A stretch of DNA of 64,000 nucleotides from Nematostella vectensis (taxonomy: Eukaryota; Cnidaria; Anthozoa; Actiniaria; Edwardsiidae): NCBI RefSeq assembly GCF_932526225.1, contig NC_064047.1:7997501-8061500 (forward strand), read 5' to 3'. Shown here one piece after another: positions 40,920 to 53,740 of this stretch (its first letter is position 1; each line of letters opens with the position of its first letter). The translations under genes were made by a program, and so were the position numbers. The notes under the pieces were generated by a model, which did no database searches, was not told the DNA's origin, and saw only the letters and a list, made by a program, of their open reading frames with translations.

Positions 40920-41590
40920 TTAATTTTTGTATAGAGCTTCCTTATGTTATGTTAACCAAAATATCAAAAAGTGTTTTTTTCTAATGGATTCGTCTTCGAG
41001 CACGGGAATTAGGATACTTTGTCAGCGATTTCTTTATAACATAAACAAAAATTAATCCCCAATTTATGGTGAATTTTGAACTCAGCGAATAAAATATTTC
41101 TAACTTTATTATCCAAAATGTCTCCTTCCCTCTGGGTTAGCGAAATCCTTTTAGTTGCCTCTTGTTATTTTTCTATTTCTCTTGTCTAAAAACCCTAGCG
41201 ATCGTTGTTTTCAAGTCTCGAAACATTCGAACGGAACTGTGTAACTAAAGGATTTCGCTAACTCAGAAGGCCTGAATTATAAGGTTAGAAATATTTTATT
41301 TGCAGAGTTCAATATTCAACATAAATTGGCCCAAATTGGGAATTTATTTTGTTTATTTTTATAAAGAAATCACTGACAAAGTATCCTAATTCCCGTGCTT
41401 CGAGATATAAGGCCTGAAGTGCAATTTTCAAATGTTCAAAGTATGAATTCTCCTCGTTTTTAGTAAGAGTCGGGCTCTGATCAGAAATTAAGCCAACTTT
41501 GCTCGCTAATATCTAAATTTCATATCTTCTAAAAAATATATTGAGAATTTGAAAATTTCATGCCATATTTTTGCTCTTTTTGCTCTGTCA
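40920..41590. repeat. AT-rich dispersed repeat, copy 2, with an inverted internal duplication
   Basis: Homologous to 32340-32950. A segment of about 120 bp is present as inverted arms (about 40995-41115 and 41270-41405), including 'GCACGGGAATTAGGATACTT' and its reverse complement. They flank a spacer with 'AACGGAACTGTGTAACTAAA'. The RNA could form a long hairpin. Confidence 0.72.
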
Positions 41591-41684
41591 GCCATGACGT
41601 CTTAGGGAAGGGCTTCCTATGCAGGGGAAGTACATACCGAGGGTAAGAAGATTTTATAAAGGTCTCGAGTTTCTTCTTCTGACC

Positions 41685-42165
41685 TTGGTTATATATCGAT
41701 GACGGAAAAGAGGGGGGAAAGGGACATAAAGGAAAGAGGAAAAGGCGGAGATGGTCCATTAACGTTTACGTGCCACGTCCGTTAGTTTTCAATAACCTCA
41801 CGTATCAGCTTGATAACAAGCAACCTCTAGCCTATTTATTACGTGAAATGGTGATGATCTTCTCGTTGTTTCAAACAGGACGCGACCTTTAGAGCAAGGG
41901 CTTTTTACGCTTAGAGGAGAAACATTCCTAAGATAATGAATAATCTGGCTACGGTTATATATCGATGACTGAAAAGACGGGGGAAAGGGACATTGAGGAA
42001 AGAGGAAGAAGCGGAGATGGCCCATTAACGTTTGAGTGCCACGTCCGTTTTGTTGAGTCTCCTTGATCTAACCTATTTATTACGTGAAATGGTGATGATC
42101 TTCTTGTTGTTTCAAACAGGGCGCGACCTTTAGAGCAAGGGCTCTTTACGCTTACATTCCTATGA
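41685..42165. repeat. ~260-bp tandem duplication
   Basis: Two copies of a segment running from 'GGTTATATATCGATGAC' through 'ACCTATTTATTACGTGAAATGGTGATGATC' to 'GACCTTTAGAGCAAGGGCT' (about 41688-41935 and 41954-42165), with small indels. Minus-strand ORFs across them are similar only because the DNA is duplicated. Confidence 0.85.
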
Positions 42166-42169
42166 TAAT

Positions 42170-43330
42170 GGATTCCCACTAACTTCCTGTAGCCCGGTGT
42201 TTGTTATAAATGCTGAACTTGAGACGTAAAGGACTCACATCTGCGTGAACATTGTGAGCAGTCAAGCTAAAAGGTAAGTCTATTGTTTTGTACGTTGATA
42301 TTATTTAATTATTTAGTTGCACTCTTTTATTAAGAAATTTTTTATAAGAACGCCCAGAGAGATTTCATCTAATTTCAAGAACATGCCGAGGCTCAGATAG
42401 CAGCGAAATACGCAGCGATTTCAATTTTGGACGAAACACGGCATGGTCGCATTTGCGGCTATTTTGCGGTCATTTCTTGGCTGAAATTGCACCTGAAAAC
42501 TTGACTCCGCATCATGATTTAAAAGCACGATACAACGAGTGACATATGTATTATGATTGTCCACTATATTGGGAGTATTTTAATGGGAAGCAATGGATTC
42601 TACAAAGTATACACAATATTTTAGAGATTTTTATGTATTTATCATTGTACCCTAAAAATAGAGTAACACAAATCATGCCAAAATCGACATCGATTTTCGC
42701 ACTCTGTTACATGCTTTCGGCTAATTTCTCCACAAAACTCCTATAAAGCACTGTTTCCCCTTTGCAAATATGTATTTATTTTCCTGGACACTTGAAATCT
42801 CGAATTTTGGGATGCCTTGAAACACACAGTACTCTCATCAATTTTCCGCCATTTTGAATTTACGGTAGTTCAAGAGGAGGGCTTTTAAAAGGGAAAAATA
42901 AAAAATAGTTAACTTATCCTAAGAGATATCAAACGAAGTACATAAAAGTAGCAATCCAGCATCTTGATCCAGCTTTAAGGTGTTTAACGAGTTATTCTTG
43001 AAAGAAATTCCAGTCCCGTTTCGTAGACATCGGTGAGGATCGTTGAGTACAATTACTTCGAATTGAACAAAATGCGCAAGTAAGAGTATTCAGAATACTT
43101 TACGAGTCTCAAGAAAACAGCAACCGGTCAGTATTTGTGCTTGAAGATGACCTCTGATAAGTATTTGATCACCCTAACAACGAGGAAAATGAAACCAAAA
43201 CACACTGAAGATATCAGACTTTATAAAAAATTGTGTGAATTAAAACTATATAAAGATGAATAATATACGTATTTCCTCTCATATGGATCATAGTTGCGTT
43301 TTATTTCACCTGCAGCCCAGACGGATATTA
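42170..43330. other. No gene seen; upstream of the secreted peptide gene
   Basis: AT-rich sequence without a supported coding exon. A TATA-like 'ACTATATAAAGATG' at about 43246-43259 lies 80-90 bp before the start codon of the secreted peptide gene and could be its promoter (weak). Confidence 0.35.
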
Positions 43331-43336
43331 TAAAGT

Positions 43337-44188
43337 ATGAAGCTTACAGTGTTTGGTTTGGTCGCCCTTGTCCTTCTCGCTCAGAGTAAGTCTAACACTG
43401 GATAAACTTTTCACTACCCAGTTGAATCCCGATTTAAAGGGACACGGACAGCCTCTTCTTGAAATGTTGTTTACTTTTGAATTTATTACAAATAAAGTAA
43501 CAGCAACTCTATATTGGTTACAACAACTAAATACAAAAAAAAAAACAAATAGTCGTGTTCGTGAAGAAGAATGAATACAATACACCAAAAACTGGAATTC
43601 TACTCTGCCAAATTTTCGTCTTTAATAAGACTTCTTTACTCACGACGAGTACGTTTTGACGACTCTATTCTTACGACGGGGGTTTTGTTTTGACGACTGT
43701 ATTGTTTTTGACGACTCTATTTTTACGACCAGTATATTGTTTTGACGACTCTATTCTTACGACAAGTGTATTCTTTTGATGACTGTATTTTTTGACGACA
43801 CCATTCTTACGACGAGTATATTGTTTAGACGATTCTTTACTTACGGCGAGTACATTGTTTTGATGTGTACATTGTGTTGACGACTCTATTCTTACAACGA
43901 GTATATTGTTTTGTCTACTCCATTCTTACAGCGACTATATTGTTTTGATGAGGTCTATTGTTTTGAGTCAATTGTTACCTTTCCGATTCTATCAAGATTC
44001 TATTATTTTTATTTCTAGTGGTGCTCGGAACGGCCTTGTCGGTAGAGTCGGTAGAGGAGGCAAATCAATTCCTGAATAAACGACGTGTGAGACGCAATGT
44101 ATATGAAGAGTGTTGTAAAGAGGGATGTACAAATCACGAAGTTGGCGAAGTTTTTGGGCAGAAAGGATCAAGAGGCGATGCTGCAGAT
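43337..44188 (+). CDS. Secreted cysteine peptide precursor, exons 1-2 (3' end unresolved)
   Basis: Exon 1 (43337-43385) encodes a signal peptide core, MKLTVFGLVALVLLAQ. Phase 1 joins it through GTAAGT...TTTCTAG to exon 2 (44019-44188). The joined product continues with a short acidic propeptide and a furin-type site RRVRR, then NVYEECCKEGCTNHEVGEVF. That mature start fits the insulin/relaxin A-chain pattern CC-x3-C-[T]-x3-[V]-x3 but has F where the last Cys should be, and no B chain is present. A partial likeness to the Gla-domain ExC-x4-C...ExF pattern is also visible. Exon 2 ends in GAT|GTAAGT, so at least one more exon follows. A candidate acceptor before 'TGTAATTGGGC' near 44332 would add one Cys and a stop after ten codons. 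It is an unrecognised family: hormone, toxin-like or matrix peptide are all possible. Confidence 0.62.
43620..43970. repeat. Degenerate ~35-bp tandem repeat
   Basis: Diverged units of 'TTACGACGAGTATATTGTTTTGACGACTCTATTC' fill the intron of the secreted peptide gene. Confidence 0.8.
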
Positions 44189-44463
44189 GTAAGTAATAAA
44201 GTACATAACCTTTTGCTTTTCATCACGGCATTCGTTAGCGCATATCTTCAATCCATCAAATATACATTTATTTGCGCCAAGCAAAAAGCCATAGTTCTGG
44301 AATTTGTTTTCCACGTTTTGGCTATTAATAGTGTAATTGGGCATCGGGCAAGAGAATGCCTTGACGAGATGGGCTTAAAAGAGATTAGTTTGGAATTCCA
44401 CTGTCCCTGATGTGCACCCGTTCAATTGTTGTGGAAAAGAGGTGAAACTCCCAATAAAAGTAG

Positions 44464-45184
44464 ACAGGGGTGATCGTCCTATCTTTTAGGGTATAAAATT
44501 CTACTAACTGCTATCGCTAAGAAACTCCTTTAAGGTGTTTCACACTAATGATCAAACAACCAGACTCAAAAGTCGTCATGGATGTACTCCATGGCAATGT
44601 CTTAGGGGTCGTCCACACTAACACGGATCCAAAAGTATCCGGATTCGTTTCGCCGAAAATGCATCCATTGGATCCAGCCATCCACACTAACACGGATCCA
44701 AAAGTATACGGATCCGTTTCGCCGAAAATGCATCCATTGGATCCAGCCGTCAATTTTATGATATGCGTCAATTTTATGATATGCGCATGCTCAAAGCAGC
44801 GCGCGCCTGCGATATGACGCCATCGTTTTCATTTTGATACGGATTGGACCGTCCACACTACGGACCAAAGTATACGGATTCATTTTGATTCACTTTCGAC
44901 AGCGTTTTTAAAAGTATCCGGATTTGCTGGATCCAGCGCGCGTGTTAGTGTGGACGGAAGGCCTTAACGTGTCAAAAAGTATACGGATCCAAACGAATCC
45001 GTGTTAGGGTGGACCGCAATATGATTATCTAGAGCGGAAAATGCTTTCCAGTGCTATCTCTTAGGGCTAGAAATTGTTTTGACCACACTCAATCTGCTGC
45101 TGTCTTCCAGGGGAAAGAATTGCTGTTGACCACACCCAAAGTGCTATCCCTGATATCATTGATTCTGCTGACGATCACCCCCCT
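44464..45184. mobile_element. MITE pair: second copy of the 838 family with a nested insertion
   Basis: Outer ends 'ACAGGGGTGATCGTC' (44464) and 'GACGATCACCCCCC' (to 45183) match the element at 838-1124. Inside, about 44600-45020, is another element with 'GTCCACACTAACACGGATCC' and inverted 'CCGTGTTAGGGTGGAC' ends. It contains a tandemly duplicated block of about 66 bp with 'TTTCGCCGAAAATGCATCCA'. Confidence 0.65.
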
Positions 45185-45189
45185 TTGTT

Positions 45190-48100
45190 CATATGGGAGT
45201 CCCCCCAAAGAACTACATTAGTTAAAAAGGCTGTACTCACAGGGACTTTTGCCGTTTTATCAGGCCATGGACGGGAAGTCTGCTAATTGATAAGAATATA
45301 GAGAAGCCAAGATGGTCGTCGAAGTATAGTGTTTCTCACGAAATATCAGGATGTTCTTCCCATTGGACGTTGAAGGAAATATTGGAAATAGAGTTTAATA
45401 ATTGGGCAATGTTTTGAATAACGTAAATGTTTTTATGTTTGTTTGATTTCAGTTTATAAAAAAGTACTGTTAAACTGCGAGAAGAACTAAGACTGGGACG
45501 AAGAATGACGTCTTTTTCTACCGCTATCACAAATCACCCTACTCCCTTGCTTGCTCACAATCTCAGACGCATAAAGTCCCAGGCGGTACCTTTTGGTTCC
45601 CTGTGGTTTATGATCTCACGTCACCAGAAACACTCTCTTCGAACACATTCTCTGGGTTGGTAAACAAAAATTGTAAAAGTAAAGCTTTGTTAAGTATGTT
45701 TTTGTCTTTTTTGCTAAATACCTTTATTAGGGGAAGGGGATGGGGATGGAAGGGGTGGGTTAGAAGGTCAATCTGAGTAATGGAAACGAGGCCTGCTGTA
45801 AACAATGTGCTCGGTTCCATAACTCAGACAGCCCTTTTTCGTAAATCCAAGGCTAACAAGCCAGTGCTGTTAATATTAAACCACTCCTAGAAAAACGTAT
45901 CCATATGGTTTGTTCTAGCGACGATTTATGTCTTATGTGAACGTTACTTGTATTTTTGGCAGTCTTTGGTTCATCGAATTTTTCGGGAAAAGGTTCGGAA
46001 CTCGCCGCCGTTCGTGTGATAAGTTCGTAACCGAGCGTAGACAACCTGGGTGATGGAAACGATATCTACCCGAAACCCGAAAACTGGGAGGTTGCCAGCC
46101 TAGTCCCAGGCGTTCTTACCGGGTTTCCTGTGCTCAGAGATAAACCGTGAGGTAGCCTGGGGGCTTGGGCGTCACAACTCTTACCATCCACAGGAAACCC
46201 AACCACAGGAAACCCGATGAGAACGCCTGGGACTAGGCTGGGAGGTTGCTACGAAAACAAGGGTAAAGCTCCTACTCTTTCCCTCCCCTGCACTTCTTGC
46301 TTAAATTTGCGGTGTCTCAATACTAGTCTTTAAAAGTTATTGCCACAGCACAGAATGCAAAGTAAGAGGCTTATTTGCAATCCAAAGTTAAGAGATACTT
46401 GAAAAAAGTCAAAGTCTGCAAAACAAGTACAAAGGCACCATGCTCCATTTGTTAGTTGCGGATAAGCGCAAATGCTAAATGCTTTGTCGCGCTTGGATTT
46501 AATAAGCATATTTTAGCAAGACCCTACTAGCACACCACTGCATTAGTGAGTTATTGGTTCTCAAAATATGCAAAAGTGGATGACAAAAACTTTAGGATTT
46601 GCTAAAGGAAGGGTGCTCAGGTATCATATGGAAAAAAATGTTATATTATTCAGATGGTCCTTCATTGACCTAGCTGTTTGTATGCGAAGGGGTTGATCCG
46701 CGCACCATTGCTACTCGCATGGATGGCAAAACTCTCAAAATAACAATATTATTCTGTAAATCTCGCACAAGTGCAAACGACAAAATGCTTGGATGCGTTT
46801 AGTTAGAAAAACAACACCCGCACTAGTGCAAGTGAGGTATTGATGCTCGAAATATACAAAGGATACCACATCCATGTAACACAAACCTGGTTCAAGATCT
46901 TTAACGTGCAATTATCTGCCATATTTCACTCCGAATCAAACAAATTAATTCGGCTGAAAAAATGGTGAGCTTCCACTCAAATGGCTAAATGGCACGTCTA
47001 GTTGAAACAGCTGAGTCTTTTAATCAAAGCAAGAAGATTTATTCTTCCTGGTGATTGGATATTCCAGGCTTGATTGACACCCCTTTGTCGTTCACCAGGA
47101 AGTACGTGACCGAAGCCGCATGAGAATGTAATCAGTTCTCTGTTACGTAATTATACCAGGCACACAGTTAAGGTGGTAGACATAAGAATAGTCGACAAAA
47201 TTAGCGCTTATTTCTCCTTGTATAGAACTAAAGCACAAGTACATAGGAAAAGCAAGTAATCCTGTGAGATTTGAGCTATTTTCCAAGCTTATTTCACCTA
47301 GTTTAGCCTTACGTGCTGATTTGTCTCACATGGTTTTCTCTCGCCCGCCAATCATTTGTCGGGGAGGAAGAATGCAGATTAATTAGAATGCTAAAAATAT
47401 ACTGTAATTAAACTGGTATTGCTTGTTATATTATTTCGAGGTTCTTTGTCAAAAGGGTTGGATATAACTTGTGCGGAAAATAAAGAAAAAGATCTTATGA
47501 GTAAGGCATGCTATCAGACCTACACTTTTTAAACTACGGCGTCGGTTTATTTTTGTGTAAAACAATTGGGGGATTAGGGCATGACGTCAAACTGTTTTAT
47601 TTTTTACTCCCCCGGGAGATGCAAGGATAGATTTACAGATAGATCAATAAAATGTTTTTTTTTTCGGGGGCACGCTTCTGGTGGCAGTCGGAATTTCGTG
47701 TGAATTTGTGCAGAATATATTTTCGTGAGTGCACTTGTTTTCTTTCTTTGTTTTCCCCCATGCACGTGTTTTCCATGGTGTAATCGGGAATCCAGCAAAG
47801 CTACCCTCCCCTTATCCCCTTATCCTAATATCTCACTTCTCTTATGTAAGTGAAAGGAACATTGTTTATTTCAAGCATTAGACCACAACAACAAACACCA
47901 AACACCACTACTAGAAGAAAATATCCGAAAATTTGATACGGTTTGTTGTCATTTAGTACATACAGCATCAAAATAATGTGTGCACAATTAGCTTTTCGTC
48001 ACTTATTGGCCTGGGCCCCCTGTGGTCCCATAAGCCACCGTGCTGCTCAGACCCATCCCACAATCCATCTCGCTGTCATGGACGAGACGGCATTTTGTCC

Positions 48101-48690
48101 AAACTATGAGGTGTTTTGAATGAATTATCCTGCTATCCTGCACAATTTATTTGCTGGAACAATCTACAGGTAAACAGTATCCCATATAGGATGGCCACCG
48201 TATGAGTAGAGCAAATTCAATGTCCTTACCTCTATGTATATAACAATGCTTTTGTTGTAGTCGAGTTGGTTGTGTTGAGACTTGTTCCCGCTCTTTAGAG
48301 CTCGTTCTCTCCTTTTCTTTAACAACTTTATCGTGTGCATTGGAGCTTAAAAGATTACATGTGACAAACATTCATCCCCTCTACTTTCATGAAGTTTTGG
48401 AGTTCTGTTTTTACGATAAACTTATGTGAGAAGTTATGTCAAGTTGCTTTTTTTCCGCATGGTTTGACACATAAACAATATTGTACGACGGTCAAGTGCT
48501 CAGTGACTTTATTATCTCAAAACCGTGACGTCATACAACGTCACGCAATCATACATAATACAACATCCCCCTTTCAGTTTACACAAGATCATGTCCATAA
48601 ACTTATAACTAACAAACTTGAATTGGAACGGTCTAAATGCTAATTTGCATCCACACTAAATAATCATCATAATCATGTCTGGATTATTAG
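45190..48690. other. No host gene seen
   Basis: Apart from the MITE at 46096-46240, this is AT-rich sequence with only short ORFs. Two diverged copies of a segment with 'CACTAGTGCAAGTGAGGTATTG'-like text (about 46525-46600 and 46805-46875) hint at an old duplication. The 3' LTR of the Gypsy remnant probably lies in about 48100-48690 but its edges were not found. Confidence 0.45.
46096..46240. mobile_element. 145-bp Mutator-like MITE with 9-bp TSD
   Basis: TIRs CAGCCTAGTCCCAGGCGTTCT-type (over 20 bp, perfect) are flanked by a 9-bp direct repeat GGAGGTTGC (46087-46095 and 46241-46249). 'CACAGGAAACCC' occurs inside in both orientations. Element and target duplication are perfect, which suggests a young insertion. 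Confidence 0.9.
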
Positions 48691-50449
48691 TGGGCTTTAA
48701 AAGTCTGCCCTTCTAACTACTGCCTTAGATGGGCTAGGGGAGGGAGACGCAGCAGGTCCCGGCGATCCTTCTCCTCCTTTGCGTACTGGTGGTCGGTTGG
48801 AAGGGCTCGGTAGGGAGCTGGACTCTCCAGATGTCGCCACTGGTTCATGGACTAACACTCTTCTGTTCCTTCTGATCCCTGAGCCATTTTCTGTTACCAG
48901 TTGGTAGGATCTCGGGCTTGCAAGTTTCTTCTCTATCTCTCCGTACCTTTGCTGGTCCCTTATGAACACCTTGTCTCCTTGGTGTAGTGTTGGGAGTTCC
49001 ACAGCCCTGTGGCGAGTGTTGTAGTTACTGGAGTAGCGCTCTCGATATTCTTGTTCTCTCTTAAGCAGCTGTTCTTGGCCGATCTTTCAGGGTCTTAGGT
49101 TCTCGGGGACCGATGGCAACTTGTTACACAGTTTCCGCCCCATCAGAATCTCACTAGGGCAGAACGGTATGCTAGGAGACCAAGGTGTGGGTTTGTGTTC
49201 TTTCGCAGGATGTCCTTGGCGGTCTGAACCGCTCTCTTGACCTCACCATTTGCTTGTGGGTAGTGTGGAGAGGAGGTGATGTGGGTGAACCCCATGTCCT
49301 TGGCAAAGTTGGTAAATTCGTGGCTAACATACTGGGGTCCATTATCCGAGACGACAGTGTCCGGTATTCCGTGCAGAGCAAAGATCTCGAACATGTGGCG
49401 CGTGACTGCAGCTGAGGTAGTTGATCCTAGCTTTCGGATTTCAAACCATCGGCTTGCGTAGTCGACAACGATAAGGTAGTCGGTCTGTTCTAGTTCAAAG
49501 AGGTCTGTACCGACCCGGCTCCATGGTAGGTTTGGGAAAGACAGCGTCATAAGGGGTTCTCTTCGCTCTGGTCTAAGTTTGGCGCAAGTTTGGCATCTGT
49601 TGACCATTGCTTCTATCTGCTTGGTTATAAGCGGCCACCACACGGAGGAGCTCGCGCGCCCTTGGCACTTGGTAATGCCAAGATGGCCTTCATGAATGGT
49701 CTCCAGCATCTCTAGTTGCATGCTTGAGGGGATAACTAGCCTGTGATCACACATCAGGATTCCTCGGTTGACCGTCAAGTGTTGCTTCTTCTCCCAGTAT
49801 GGCTTTAGGAGTGGTAGGGATGGCATAATGGGAGGCCATCCCTCTAAGCAGTAGGTCTTCACCTGCTTGCATATGGCGTCACAGTCCTGGGCTTCCTGGA
49901 TGTCTTTGAGGCGCCGTTCCGTTGCAGGTAGGGACTCTAGGACTGATTCGCTGTGTTCTTCTAATTCCTCGATTTGTTTTAAGTCCTGGGGAGTGGGACT
50001 GCTTGCGGGTGCATGACTATCCGATCTCGGATGAGAGAGTCCTTCAAGTCACCGAACTCACAAGAGTTGGCTAGATGACGCAGGCGGACGACATATTCGT
50101 CGACAGACTCGGAGGGCTTCTGTGTTGCAGAGTTGAAAACAAACCGTTCATACAGCACGTTGCGTTGGGGTACAAAGTATTTTCTAAGCTCTTCTATAAT
50201 CCTCTTCGGGTCTTTCCTGTCGGCGTTGGTCAGGGTGGGTAATGAGTTCATTATCTTCTTGCTTTCAGGGCCCATTACCGTGCAAAGTGTTGCGGCTACT
50301 ATTTCCTTGCCTGGAGGGGATGTCAGTTTCGACCTTAGATCGGTAGCAATGGTATAATAGTCCCATGAGGATTCGAAGTCCCGCCAGTTCTCCACTACGT
50401 CTCCCTGTAACGACATTGGGGGTGGGGCTGGGATCTGATATGTAGCCAT
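48690..50449 (-). pseudogene. Ty3/Gypsy LTR retrotransposon remnant, central pol deleted
   Basis: Three blocks on the minus strand. Gag-like, 50449-49979: 156 aa starting at ATG, with a retrotransposon-gag-type helical region. Integrase, 49862-49143: an HHCC zinc finger (HEGHLGITKC then CQTCAKL), the DDE core (GTDLFE, DNGPQY, GEVKRA) and a C-terminal break. A terminal tail, 49002-48697: basic and proline-rich, probably the integrase C-terminus. Protease, reverse transcriptase and RNase H are absent between gag and integrase (only about 115 bp separate them), so the element cannot be autonomous. LTRs were not recognised. The frame is broken near 49143 and 49979. Confidence 0.85.
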
Positions 50450-50459
50450 TACTGTAAAT

Positions 50460-53400
50460 AAATTCGCACAATAACAAAGACAGAGTGATAATTTTATATA
50501 ATAACGCTTAAAAATATCTGAAAAAATATGCGCGAAAAAACGTCGCGAAATCCCGAAAAATATCGTACTAGAAAATTATAGCGTGCGCGGTATACCTGTG
50601 TTACGGTCCCCTCAAGTGGCAGATTTGCCCAGATATCCTCGAGACAAATAGGGGACTTGTGCTAGGAAATCATGTTACTTTTTGGCTGGCAAACTTGCGC
50701 ACACTTAGGCTTTTAGTGGCAAAATAACAACAACAAAAAGCCACTTATTCAGCACTGAATAATGCCAGAAGCTGTTTTTCAGAAAGGGTTTATTTGCATC
50801 TAAAGATTTTATTTTTCAAAGTGTCTATATACCAGATAGCTGGGAACGCAAGCCAAAATACAAGACACCTGGCAAGTTTTTAAAAAAAATAGCCATATGA
50901 ACATCCTCGGAAACCCAGGGGTATTTTCCTCTAACGTTTACTCGCAAGAAAATAACCCCTAGGGAACAGTAACAAACAAACTTTGTTCCTTACGGTTCCC
51001 CGGGATTATTTTTCTCACGAGGGAAATACCCCTGGGTTTCAGAGGATGCCATACGAATAATTTATCAATTCAAATCCATGTAGTATTGTGGAAGCAATTC
51101 CAATGCAAGAAGCGTTTTTTTTTTATTTAGAGCAATTTGCAGACTGGCCACACCATAGGACAACAGGCTTTTTTAAAACTTGCTTACAGGCTTTCCAAAA
51201 TGGGGACACTAAGAGTTTTATGTTAATTCAAACTGATTACATGAGCAACCCATGTTGTCTCTACTCCTAAGCTCTAGTGCTTGACAAAAATAAAAAAAAT
51301 CATTAGATAAAGTTTATTGAATTGAATTGGTGTCTATTTGTTATCTATTTATGGGAAAAATGCTTAAAGTAGCCCCTTTATATTACACTCATTCTTTTAA
51401 AATTGTGCCTTTTGAAAATAAGTGCAAACTTAAGTGGTGCATAGTATTAATAGATTGCAGTGTGTTTGCATTTTTGATTGTAAGTTATTTGTAGCTGAAC
51501 TAAATCCACTTCAATGCTTGTAGATTCTGATTTCTGATGTAGCAATTATGGTCTTAGGAAACCCAAGATGCTGACTACAACAAATCAAAGGTTGCACACT
51601 TTTTCACTCAGGAAAGGGTGAGTTGGTCTTGTGATATAAAATGCAGTGGTTAGTCAAGTTATGCATTTGTGTACTATAGCAATATAGATACATAATATTA
51701 TTTAAAGCCCAAATATACAGATAAAGGCAGCCACCATATCCATTCCTGCAATCTCTAAAAGAATATATCTTTGCAAAATATACTATACAGTACATGATAA
51801 ACATATTACCAGAAATGAGACCCAGTGGGGTGTATATTGGTCCGATTTAACCATTGAAAACTCACTTGAGGCAAAATTCCTTCTTTCTTCTTGTACAGTG
51901 AAACTTTAATATAATGATATTACAAGGGACTTAAATCATATGGGTTACAATGCTTGACAATGCATTTTGTCACCAAAGTAGTAAAAGTTTACCATTAAAT
52001 AAAAGTAAAATCTATGATAAAATCCTGTATATGCACTTGAAAATTTCTCATCTGATTTTTGCTAAGAAACATTAAAAGTTTGATAAACTTAATAATCTAA
52101 TCTTAATATCTAATAACATAAACAAACATGAAGAATTCTTTTAACCAGGGGCATAGTGTGGGTATTTTATTTTTGGTAACTACACAAACTAGATTTTAGA
52201 TGAATCTCCCCCAAACTAAGGGCATATAAAAACCTTTTTGTATTGTAACAGACTCTGTAACCCAGTATTAGTCACATAAAGTTGCTGTACTATATATACA
52301 TATGTAGATCAAAATTATAATGGTGGGATACAGTATTTTATGTGCCTTGAGTGCCTTGGCCATAGCAGGAGGAAGGGCTGGTTGTATATACAGTATATTT
52401 CAATTGACTTTTAATATGCGAGCACAATTTTCTCTTACATTATTAGGGGCGTATCAACTGGTGGGGCACTGGGGTCATGAGCCCCCAAATATTTTCATAA
52501 ATCACAAGGAAATGACCAATAGGGGTGTGGCTGTGCCCCCTTCCCCCAAATATATTCTGAATATTTCTGTATTGTACCCCCTAATTTTATGTGGCCTGCT
52601 ATGGCTACTGTATGGTTGTGCATATTCGTATTGGCATACAAGGAGCTCCCCCCCCCAAATAATGAATGCATGGCCTTTCATTCCCATTTTTCTAATTTAA
52701 GGATTGGGAAATTCCTTTGCAAGTGACCAATCTTGAGCCACCTATAGATATTCTGAGTCTGTGGCGTGATTGTTGCCATTCATGGGTTCTTGAGAAGAGT
52801 TCTGTTTTCTTTTCTTTCTTTTTTTTTTTACAGACTTTCACCCGATATCAGCAAGCTTGTGTTTTTCTTAGTTCTGTTAATTTAACAAAGTAATGTTCTC
52901 CATATAGTTTTTTTTTAGAGGCTCACTTTCTTTTTCTCACTTGTGGTGTTATAAGATGCATTTGCATTGAGCAGGTTTAACAGTTTTGACAGAATTTTTA
53001 ATGTTACCTATGTAAGAAGGCAGGACATAAAACTGGAAATCTAGGTTCACCTTGATGTTCCAGACTATTATAACATGCACCAGATTCATAACTCATGTGC
53101 AATATGTGGCAGGACTGCTATTTTCTTTTTACAACAATTGCAAGTTCTGGAGACTGCATAGCTGTCCAGAATTGGCCAAACCAGCTTCTGATGTCTGTTG
53201 TGTACAGTACTTATGGGGAAGTCTTGAATTATGTCAAAGTACTTTGACAGTGGCTTCAAGTCTGACACCTGAAAAACAGTCCATGCTACTTTCCATGAAC
53301 TAGAGCGGATGACACTGACACCGACGCTGATGTTTGTGAGTAAATAAAATGACCTTCACCAGTACAAGATCTGTATCGTCAGGTTGTTTATTTTTTATTG

Positions 53401-53740
53401 ATAAAAAGTTCAAGGCAGTGTTCAATGTTTGCTTTTCATTTCATAATTCTAACTCATCTTTATTGATTCCCTCAAACCTGTTACTTTTACTCATAAATAT
53501 CCCTCATGATAATTTGGAACTGCTCTGTGACAGATTTTAACTCGTTTGAGGCTTTCTCTGAGACTGTCAGGCTTTCAGCTCGCGAGGGATTGAACGGTGT
53601 TTAGTTTTTTGTGTAAACAAGCGAGTTCAGTTTGCTTGTCTGTATATGCTGTTTTTGAGCATTTCTAGAAATTTGCCGAGTTCTCCTATCAAACTCAGCC
53701 TGGGCTGTTTCATCGGATTGTGCGCTTATGCCTTCATGAA
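50460..53740. other. No host gene seen
   Basis: AT-rich sequence with one MITE (50902-51048) and a pogo-like terminus 'TACAGTGAAACTTTAATATAA' near 51896. No coding exon is supported. Confidence 0.45.
50902..51048. mobile_element. 147-bp Mutator-like MITE with near-perfect 9-bp TSD
   Basis: About 30-bp TIRs (CATCCTCGGAAACCCAGGGG and partner ending GAGGATG) are flanked by CCATATGAA (50893-50901) and CCATACGAA (51049-51057), eight of nine identical. The interior is itself an imperfect palindrome. Confidence 0.85.

Noticed and set aside
41529-42179. Paired similar minus-strand ORFs (MGHLRFFLFPQCPF-type)
   Set aside because: Their similarity comes from a 260-bp DNA duplication, with no codon-level conservation or splice context.
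44018-44410. Single 130-codon ORF through the secreted peptide exon 2
   Set aside because: It starts at a GTG inside the intron acceptor and reads past a consensus GTAAGT donor. The spliced model explains the start, phase and signal peptide better.
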